The notes beneath the pieces were generated by a model. The model was not told where the DNA came from. It saw only the letters and a list, made by a program, of their open reading frames with translations, and ran no database searches. The translations under genes were made by a program, and so were the position numbers. A stretch of DNA of 5,066 bases from Bacteroidota bacterium (lineage in GTDB: Bacteria; Bacteroidota; Bacteroidia; M30B66), in NCBI GenBank assembly GCA_947497195.1, contig CANMGM010000186.1, positions 1 through 5,066 on the forward strand. The letters are read 5' to 3'. Shown one piece after another: positions 1 through 5,066 of this stretch (position 1 is the stretch's first letter; the number at the start of each line of letters is the position of its first letter).

Positions 1-2607
1 ACCCGTGGCAACCTGGCCTACCTAAAAGACATTGCCGATGTGCGCGATGCCTACAAAGAAAAGCAGGATTTTGCTCGCCTTGAGGGCAAACCGGTAATTA
101 CCATGAACGTGATAAAGCGTTCGGGCGAGAACCTTATTTCGGCAGCCGATCAGATTAAAGACATCATTAAAGAATACGAAGCCACCAAATTTCCCGAAGG
201 ACTCGAAGTGGTGCTCACCGGCGACACATCGATGGAAACCAAAACACAGCTGAACGATTTGGTGAATACGGTTATCATCGGATTTGTGTTGGTGGTAATT
301 ATTCTGATGTTCTTCATGGGCTTGCAAAGCGCGTTTTTTGTGGCGCTCGCCGTTCCGCTTTCGGTGCTCGTGGCCTTGCTGTTTATGCCATCGCTGGGCT
401 TTACGATGAATGTAATCGTGTTGTTCTCGTTTCTTTTAGCCCTCGGAATTATCGTGGATGATGCCATTGTGGTTATCGAAAATACACACCGCATTTATCA
501 TCAGTACGATTTCGACATCGAGACATCTGCAAAAGCCGCTGCGGGCGAGGTTTTTGTGCCGGTTTTAGCCGGAACCTTAACCACCATTGCACCGTTCTTC
601 CCACTGCTCTTCTGGCCGGGAATTGTGGGCGATTTCATGGGTTACCTTCCTGTAACGTTGATTCTTACCCTTTTTGCGTCCTTGTTTGTGGCCTTTATCA
701 TGAACACAGTTTTCGCCGTAAGCTTCATGAAACGCGATAATCATGGTCCAGTGCCCGCCAAAACTATGCGTAAGCCGCTTATCCTATTCGGAATTCTTGG
801 CCTTGTTTTTCATGCATCAGGATCGGCAGCGATGGGTAATCTCTTCTTGCTGTTGCTTGTACTTACACCGGTTAATCATTACTGGTTGCGTCCGGCGGCC
901 AGTGCATTTCAGCAGCGCATTTGGCCATCGGTGATTGAGCGCTACAAGAATTTCATTTTCAAAATCCTGAAAGGACGTCGACCTATTGCTGTTGTAGTTG
1001 GCGTGGTTGTGTTATTCTTCATTTCCATTTTCATCTTTGGCGCTTCAAGTCCGAAGGTGGAATTTTTCCCCAATGGAGATCCGAATTTCGCCTATGTATA
1101 CATTCAAATGCCAATCGGCACTGATGCTGAGGTAACCGATTCGGTAACCAAAGTGGTGGAAGAAAAAGTGTATAAGGTCATCGGTAAAAACAATCCGAAT
1201 GTCGAATCGGTGATTTCGAATGTAGGCATTGGTGCGGGCGATCCGCAGAATCCCGATCGCGTTGCTACTCCGCACAAAGGGAAAGTATCGGTAGCCTTTG
1301 TTGATTTTGCCGAACGCGGCGATTTCTCGACCAGCGAATGCCTGGAAAAAATCCGCGAAGCCACGCGGAATGTTCCGGGAGCGCGCATTACCGTCGATAA
1401 AGAATCGAACGGGCCTCCAACCGGAAAGCCCATCAATATTGAAATTTCGGGCGACGATTTCGATCAGCTGGTGGTAATTGAGCAACTTGTACGCGCCGGA
1501 ATTGCGAAGGAGAAAATTCAAGGCATCGAAGATTTGCAGTCGGATTTGCAGCGCAACAAACCGGAGATTATTGTGAGTATTGATGCCGATCGCGCCAACG
1601 CGGTTGGGATGAGCAAGGCTCAGATTGCACTTGAACTTAGAACAGCACTCTTTGGCAAAGAAATTTCGAAGTTTCGCGATGTAGATGATGATGCAGAGAT
1701 TAACCTGCGTCTTGCACCCGAGTTCCGCGATAAGGTTGATGATCTGTTGAACATGCAGGTGGCCTTTCTTGATATGAGTACGGGAATGTTTAAGCAGGTG
1801 CCGGTTTCGGCAGTGGCGAGCGTACGATACGAAAATGCATTCAGTTCGATTAACCGCAAGAATCAGCGTCGCGTTGTTACGCTTTCTTCGAACGTACTCA
1901 GCGGATTTACCGCAAACGAAATTGTAGCTGAGATTAACCGCGTTATTAAAACAATTGAAGTGCCCGAGGGCTATGATATTCAGATGACCGGCGAGCAAGA
2001 ACAGCAAAAAGAAACATCCGATTTCCTCGGAATGGCATTTCTTGGGGCGCTGGCTTTGATGTTCCTGATTCTCGTAACCCAGTTTAACTCACTAGTAAAA
2101 CCGCTGTTGATCTTCTCGACGGTGTTGTTCTCACTCATCGGCGTGTTTTTGGGTTATGCCATTACAGGCCAGGTGTTTTCGATTGTAATGACCGGCGTGG
2201 GTATTTTCTCGTTGGCGGGAATTGTAATCCGGAACGGAATCTTGTTAATCGAGTTCATCGATGAGCTGCGCGACCGTGGACTTGAAGCGGAGGAAGCCAT
2301 TGCAGTTGGCGGATCGACCCGTATTACGCCGGTTATTCTAACAGCATCAGCAGCCATACTCGGATTGATTCCGCTGGCGATTGGTGTAAACATCGATTTC
2401 GAAGGACTTTTTGCCCGACTCGAACCGCATTTCTTCCTTGGAGGCGATAACGTAGCGTTTTGGGGGCCGCTAGCCTGGACGATGATTTACGGGTTAATCG
2501 TAGCTACGTTCCTCACGCTGATAGTTGTTCCGGCGATGTATATTCTGTATTTGAAGGCGAAAAAGCGCTTTGGAAGAAAGGTTAAATCTGCTGAAAGTGT
2601 AAGCTAA
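1..2607 (+). CDS. RND-family efflux permease (AcrB/HAE1-like), 5' end missing
   Basis: Inner-membrane, proton-driven permease of a tripartite efflux pump, expected to work with a periplasmic adaptor and an outer-membrane channel that are not in this window. The frame is open from base 1, leaving 868 residues. The TM4 motif VDDAIVVIEN places the proton-relay aspartates at D153-D154 of the fragment (AcrB D407/D408), so about 250 residues are missing and the full protein would be about 1,120. Visible in order: end of the first porter domain (1-80), TM2-TM6 (about 87-240), two extra hydrophobic stretches (about 259-296), an amphipathic linker, TM7 (about 324-345), the second periplasmic domain (346-675) and TM8-TM12 (676-850). 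TM10 reads VIRNGILLIEF, with R744 where AcrB has K940. A GGDNVAFWGP segment (814-823) precedes TM12. The basic, hydrophilic tail suggests a cytoplasmic C-terminus. Substrate cannot be told from sequence; the DD motif and overall type favour HAE-type drug/organic efflux over a metal pump. Confidence 0.95.
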   Translation, partial: TRGNLAYLKDIADVRDAYKEKQDFARLEGKPVITMNVIKRSGENLISAADQIKDIIKEYEATKFPEGLEVVLTGDTSMETKTQLNDLVNTVIIGFVLVVIILMFFMGLQSAFFVALAVPLSVLVALLFMPSLGFTMNVIVLFSFLLALGIIVDDAIVVIENTHRIYHQYDFDIETSAKAAAGEVFVPVLAGTLTTIAPFFPLLFWPGIVGDFMGYLPVTLILTLFASLFVAFIMNTVFAVSFMKRDNHGPVPAKTMRKPLILFGILGLVFHASGSAAMGNLFLLLLVLTPVNHYWLRPAASAFQQRIWPSVIERYKNFIFKILKGRRPIAVVVGVVVLFFISIFIFGASSPKVEFFPNGDPNFAYVYIQMPIGTDAEVTDSVTKVVEEKVYKVIGKNNPNVESVISNVGIGAGDPQNPDRVATPHKGKVSVAFVDFAERGDFSTSECLEKIREATRNVPGARITVDKESNGPPTGKPINIEISGDDFDQLVVIEQLVRAGIAKEKIQGIEDLQSDLQRNKPEIIVSIDADRANAVGMSKAQIALELRTALFGKEISKFRDVDDDAEINLRLAPEFRDKVDDLLNMQVAFLDMSTGMFKQVPVSAVASVRYENAFSSINRKNQRRVVTLSSNVLSGFTANEIVAEINRVIKTIEVPEGYDIQMTGEQEQQKETSDFLGMAFLGALALMFLILVTQFNSLVKPLLIFSTVLFSLIGVFLGYAITGQVFSIVMTGVGIFSLAGIVIRNGILLIEFIDELRDRGLEAEEAIAVGGSTRITPVILTASAAILGLIPLAIGVNIDFEGLFARLEPHFFLGGDNVAFWGPLAWTMIYGLIVATFLTLIVVPAMYILYLKAKKRFGRKVKSAESVS

Positions 2608-2638
2608 GGAAGGAGCCCAAGCGACAAGTTGACTAACC

Positions 2639-2688
2639 ACAGGAAATGGAGCCAAGCTATTTCTATATCGATTTCCTGTTTATTTTAT
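2639..2688 (+). terminator. Probable stem-loop terminator after the efflux permease gene
   Basis: The arms ACAGGAAAT (2639-2647) and ATTTCCTGT (2671-2679) are perfect 9-bp complements around a 23-nt loop, followed by the T-rich run TTTATTTTAT. It begins 31 bases after the permease stop and lies between two convergent genes, where a terminator is expected. The stem is AT-leaning and the loop is long, so it is weaker than a classical intrinsic terminator. Read on the minus strand it lacks a good T-tract, so it would mainly serve the plus-strand gene. Confidence 0.5.
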
Positions 2689-2697
2689 CCAAGCGGT

Positions 2698-3288
2698 CTA
2701 TTCCATTCCGCGTCGAAGCCGTTCACCCTCTCTTGCCTCTTCAGTGCGCATTACCACCTCCTGTTCGAGGGCTATGATGCGCGGAAAGAGATACTCGATT
2801 TCGCGGTGCAGCAATTGTCCGAAGTCGTGGTCGAATTCTTCGAGTTCGGCATACACCAGCTTAAGTGTTTCGTTGCACTTCTTCGGTGGAGTGTAGTTAT
2901 TGGTAAAATCGCGGATACCATGCAAAAGGTCGAGTACGCGCGCATGATCGAGGCGAATGGCCTTTAGTGTGCTTTCGCTGAGGTTAATGTTTAGAAAACG
3001 AATTGGAGATTCGGATTCGCGCACTTCGATGAGGGTTCGTATGAAGGGGAAGATTGCCTCCTGCTCGATGCTAATGAGTTTATCGACATTCTTGCGCAAT
3101 TCGAGCAATAAGTTGAGTAGGTATTCGGCTCCTTCGTGCAGGGTGTGTTCCTGATGCAATGCCGAATCGAAATTGCGCAGAATGAGTTCGAGCATGCTTT
3201 TTACGTAGGCATGATGCCGTTGCTCGAAGAACACCAACAAATCTTTGGCGCCAATGGCATTGAAGTCGATGTGTTGAAATCCCGGCAT
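2698..3288 (-). CDS. Hemerythrin-like protein of the YtfE/RIC type, with altered metal ligands
   Basis: A 196-residue, soluble, all-helical protein without signal peptide. It resembles the C-terminal hemerythrin domain of YtfE/ScdA (RIC), di-iron proteins linked to repair of iron-sulfur clusters after nitrosative or oxidative stress; the N-terminal ScdA_N domain is absent. Signs of the family are HH at 25-26, EQEAIFPFI (75-83), a DH at 114-115, the TNNYTPP segment (129-135) and the closing EIEYLFPRI (163-171). Against E. coli YtfE as I recall it, H25, E75, H115 and E163 match ligands H84, E133, H160 and E208, and H45 or H48 may match H105. The residues matching H129 and H204 are L71 and L159, so the di-iron site is probably impaired or rebuilt. 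The tail (173-196) is highly charged. The ATG is the first possible start: an in-frame stop lies at 3319-3321, and there is no Shine-Dalgarno. The gene stands alone, convergent with the permease and divergent from mutY. Family assignment is firm; function is open. Confidence 0.85.
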   Translation of the reverse strand: MPGFQHIDFNAIGAKDLLVFFEQRHHAYVKSMLELILRNFDSALHQEHTLHEGAEYLLNLLLELRKNVDKLISIEQEAIFPFIRTLIEVRESESPIRFLNINLSESTLKAIRLDHARVLDLLHGIRDFTNNYTPPKKCNETLKLVYAELEEFDHDFGQLLHREIEYLFPRIIALEQEVVMRTEEAREGERLRRGME

Positions 3289-3413
3289 AAAAGCGAATGC
3301 TATGAAAACGTGTATGGTTTATGGGTTACGAATTAAGGGAATTTAACGCAAGAAATTGCTGATTTTTATCATGCAGCGAAAATACAGGGGCTAATCCAAT
3401 TGCTCAAAATATG

Positions 3414-3423
3414 CGCTCGAGCG
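3414..3423. repeat. 10-bp perfect palindrome CGCTCGAGCG
   Basis: A perfect dyad about 125 bases upstream of each flanking start codon, in the divergent intergenic region. It is followed at once by the 6-bp palindrome GTGCAC, which shares its last G. It could be an operator for a dimeric regulator, but a single short copy may be chance. Confidence 0.3.
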
Positions 3424-3497
3424 TGCACTGGAATGCGGCTTATGCTACAAAGATTTCTGGGCAAGGTGCACTAGGTTTCAAATCAAGGCGGCACCTT
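3423..3497. repeat. GTGCACT direct repeat and overlapping AAGGTGC/GCACCTT inverted repeat
   Basis: GTGCACT occurs at 3423-3429 and again at 3466-3472, 43 bases apart, about four helical turns. The second copy overlaps AAGGTGC (3463-3469), whose exact complement GCACCTT lies at 3491-3497, giving a possible 7-bp stem with a 21-nt loop. The block ends 29 bases before the putative -7 element of mutY, where a regulator site could lie. There is no T-tract, so it does not look like a terminator. Confidence 0.3.
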
Positions 3498-3526
3498 AGC
3501 AGAGAAAAAACGATTAGGATTAAAAG

Positions 3527-3534
3527 TACATTTG
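3527..3534 (+). promoter_or_regulatory. Putative Bacteroidota -7 promoter element for mutY
   Basis: TACATTTG matches the Bacteroidota sigma-factor -7 consensus TAnnTTTG exactly. Its last base is seven bases before the mutY ATG, so transcription would start at or next to the start codon and give a leaderless or nearly leaderless mRNA. No good TTG at the -33 position is seen; that stretch is purine-rich, which lowers confidence. Confidence 0.4.
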
Positions 3535-3540
3535 TCGGCC

Positions 3541-4587
3541 ATGGCCAAACCTCATCCGATCACAGCGAAACTTTCGAAATGGTTCGAAAAAAACCTACGC
3601 CCTTTGCCCTGGCGCAATAGCTCCAATCCATACCATATTTGGTTATCGGAAGTAATTTTGCAGCAAACCCGGGTCGATCAGGGAACGGCATACTACCTTC
3701 GTTTTATTGAGCTTTTCCCAACCGTTCGCGATCTGGCAAAAGCGCACGAAGATGTTGTATTGCATGCCTGGCAGGGACTGGGATATTATTCGCGTGCACG
3801 AAATCTGCATGCTGCAGCAAAAACGATTGTGGACAAACACCAGGGTGAATTTCCGAACGAATACGCCACGATTAGGGACTTAAAAGGCATCGGCGATTAC
3901 ACCGCTTCCGCAATTTCATCAATCGCTTTTGGCTTGCCGCACGCAGCGGTGGATGGCAATGTAAACCGTGTTATTGCGCGATTGTTTTCCATTGAAGATC
4001 CGGTAGATTCGCCCACTGGCAAAAAACAGATTGCAGCACTTGCAGAGGAATTGCTCGACATTAAAAACCCGGGGAATCACAACCAGGCCATGATGGAGTT
4101 GGGAGCATTAATCTGCACTCCACGAAAACCGAACTGTTCCAGCTGCCCCGTGCAGGTTCATTGCTCAGGCTTTACTTCAAAAAATCAAGAACATTTTCCT
4201 GTAAAACAAGGAAAAACGAAAGTGCGCAATCGCTTTTTCTCGTATTTAATTTTTATCGATAAAAATCAAGAAACGCTTGTTCGAAAGCGCGAAGGGAAAG
4301 ATATCTGGCAAGGTTTGCACGAATTTCCGCTTATTGAATCGAAAAATGCTAAAGAACAAAACGAATTGCATAATTCGCTCGAAGCAAGGTATAAATTCAA
4401 ATATTCTGAATCTTATACACACTTGCTAAGTCACCAAAGGCTGCACATTGTTTTTTTAACTTGTTGGATCGAAGAACTGCCTGTTGATGATTGGAATAAT
4501 GCGATCCGCATAAAACGTGATGATTTATATCAATATGCTCTCCCACGAGCAATAACCCGCTATTTGTCGAGTATAATAAGTTTGTAA
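3541..4587 (+). CDS. mutY: A/G-specific adenine DNA glycosylase MutY
   Basis: Base-excision repair enzyme that removes adenine mispaired with 8-oxoguanine, preventing G:C to T:A transversions; cytoplasmic, 348 residues, normal length for MutY. The N-terminal HhH-GPD domain (about 1-190) has PWR (23-25), the catalytic E37 in SEVILQQTRV, the helix-hairpin-helix LKGIGDYTASAI (114-125) and the catalytic D138 in VDGNVNRV. The [4Fe-4S] ligands are C192, C199, C202 and C208 in the C-x6-C-x2-C-x5-C pattern, with the same residue numbers as E. coli MutY, which supports ATG 3541 as start over TTG 3532. The C-terminal NUDIX-like 8-oxoG recognition domain (about 225-348) has DIWQGLHEFPLIE and a LSHQ loop (296-299), with L296 where E. 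coli has F of its FSH motif. There is no Shine-Dalgarno, and an in-frame stop at 3472 limits upstream extension. The NUDIX half is clearly AT-richer than the glycosylase half. Confidence 0.97.
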   Translation: MAKPHPITAKLSKWFEKNLRPLPWRNSSNPYHIWLSEVILQQTRVDQGTAYYLRFIELFPTVRDLAKAHEDVVLHAWQGLGYYSRARNLHAAAKTIVDKHQGEFPNEYATIRDLKGIGDYTASAISSIAFGLPHAAVDGNVNRVIARLFSIEDPVDSPTGKKQIAALAEELLDIKNPGNHNQAMMELGALICTPRKPNCSSCPVQVHCSGFTSKNQEHFPVKQGKTKVRNRFFSYLIFIDKNQETLVRKREGKDIWQGLHEFPLIESKNAKEQNELHNSLEARYKFKYSESYTHLLSHQRLHIVFLTCWIEELPVDDWNNAIRIKRDDLYQYALPRAITRYLSSIISL

Positions 4588-4625
4588 AACAAAACCCAAG
4601 CCCGTATGAATTAATAAAATTAACA

Positions 4626-4653
4626 TTGAATTGAAACTTATTTCCTAATATTG
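4626..4653 (+). promoter_or_regulatory. Possible promoter for the DUF336 gene
   Basis: In the AT-rich 101-base spacer after mutY, a TTG (4626-4628) is followed after 17 bases by TAATATTG (4646-4653), one mismatch from the Bacteroidota -7 consensus TAnnTTTG. It would give a leader of roughly 30 bases before the ATG at 4689. I see no terminator after mutY (only a 5-bp all-AT dyad near 4611-4623), so read-through from mutY is equally possible. Confidence 0.3.
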
Positions 4654-4688
4654 AGTTGAAATTGTCTGTTTAATCAAACATCTGCCCT

Positions 4689-5066
4689 ATGAAAAAGTTC
4701 GAAAAAGCATCTGTATCGATTGATTTGGCTATAGAAATGGCGAAGGAGGCAATGAAAAAAGCATCCGAAATTGGCTTGAAGATTTCGGTAAGTATTGTCG
4801 ACGAAAGTGGCGTTGAAAAAGCGTTTGCCCGCATGGATGGAGCGCCCTTAATTTCGGTTGAAACCGCTCGTAAAAAGGCTGTATTGGCAGTTGGGTTTGG
4901 CATACCTACCGGAAATGCCTGGTACAATTTCATTAAAGACGATCCGATTTTAATGCATGGTGCCGATCAATTACCCGGTTTTATTTTACTAGGAGGTGGC
5001 TCGCCTATTTCGATCGATGGTCAGCTTTGCGGAGCCATCGGTATAAGCGGCGGGCATTATTCGCAG
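4689..5066 (+). CDS. GlcG/HbpS-like (DUF336) protein, 3' end missing
   Basis: The first 126 residues of a GlcG/HbpS-family protein; the frame is open to the last base and only the last few tens of residues should be missing, since family members are often about 135-165 long. Family marks: an N-terminal helix (10-28), the strand ISVSIVDESG (32-41), ARMDGAP (47-53) followed by a helix beginning SVETARKKA, then PGF (96-98) and GGGSPISIDGQLCGAIGISG (102-121). HbpS of Streptomyces binds haem and signals redox stress, whereas GlcG belongs to the glycolate-use locus of E. coli; neither role can be assigned here from sequence. There is no signal peptide, so it is probably cytoplasmic, unlike secreted HbpS. 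There is no Shine-Dalgarno upstream of the ATG. It lies 101 bases after mutY on the same strand and may have its own promoter. Confidence 0.88.
   Translation, partial: MKKFEKASVSIDLAIEMAKEAMKKASEIGLKISVSIVDESGVEKAFARMDGAPLISVETARKKAVLAVGFGIPTGNAWYNFIKDDPILMHGADQLPGFILLGGGSPISIDGQLCGAIGISGGHYSQ

Larger units (their letters stand above)
3289..3526. other. Divergent intergenic region between the hemerythrin-like gene and mutY
   Basis: No convincing gene is seen here. The region should hold the promoter of the minus-strand hemerythrin-like gene, but I found no clean TAnnTTTG element on that strand: the nearest sites have one or two mismatches and poor placement. It contains the short palindromes and repeats listed separately. 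Open frames crossing it are short and have no recognisable product. Confidence 0.6.

Noticed and set aside
1045..2007. A 320-codon open frame on the minus strand
   Set aside because: It is wholly antisense to the well-supported RND permease, and its translation has no recognisable domain and an odd Asn/Arg/His-rich composition typical of a shadow frame.
2608..2967. Shine-Dalgarno-like GGAAGGAG right after the permease stop, followed by a TTG-started 112-codon frame
   Set aside because: The frame overlaps the hemerythrin-like gene in antisense and crosses the likely terminator, its product resembles nothing, and the visible genes here do not use Shine-Dalgarno sites.
3532..3540. TTG at 3532 as the mutY start
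   Set aside because: ATG 3541 puts E37, D138 and the four cluster cysteines at exactly the E. coli numbers, and the TTG lies inside the putative -7 element.
3411..3620. A 69-codon plus-strand frame upstream of and overlapping mutY
   Set aside because: It has no domain, no start signal and overlaps the start of mutY in another frame; it looks like a chance frame.
4611..4623. TTAAT-AAA-ATTAA dyad after mutY as a terminator
   Set aside because: The stem is five AT pairs with a three-base loop and no following T-tract, too weak to call in AT-rich spacer DNA.
1..5066. A new multi-gene defence or mobile system
   Set aside because: The four genes belong to known families, lie in mixed orientation, and no transposase, integrase, toxin-antitoxin pair, terminal repeats or CRISPR-like array was seen.

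Overview
The window looks like part of a Bacteroidota chromosome. The evidence is the clade-typical RND permease with a GGDNVAFWGP motif before its last membrane helix, a MutY of the 'LSHQ' type seen in that phylum, no Shine-Dalgarno sequence before any of the three visible start codons, and a perfect TAnnTTTG-type -7 promoter element directly before mutY. I cannot name a genus.

Layout: (1) 1-2607, plus strand, is the C-terminal ~868 residues of an AcrB-like RND efflux permease whose first ~250 residues lie upstream of the window. (2) 2608-2697 is a short convergent gap with a probable stem-loop terminator. (3) 2698-3288, minus strand, is a 196-residue hemerythrin-like protein related to the YtfE/RIC di-iron family, in which both HxxxE ligand motifs read LxxxE. 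(4) 3289-3540 is a divergent intergenic region with short palindromes and a promoter element abutting mutY. (5) 3541-4587, plus strand, is mutY, an adenine DNA glycosylase with catalytic and iron-sulfur residues at the same numbers as in E. coli. (6) 4588-4688 is an AT-rich spacer with a possible promoter. (7) 4689-5066, plus strand, is the N-terminal 126 residues of a GlcG/HbpS-like (DUF336) protein cut by the window end.

The genes are in mixed orientation and do not form one operon. The permease and hemerythrin-like genes converge, and the hemerythrin-like and mutY genes diverge. A loose link is possible between export of toxic compounds, iron/nitrosative or oxidative chemistry, repair of 8-oxoguanine mispairs and a possible haem-binding protein, but the layout does not show that they act together. 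I see no mobile element, CRISPR array, RNA gene or clear new multi-gene system. The most unusual items are the ligand-depleted hemerythrin-like protein and the possible leaderless mutY transcript.
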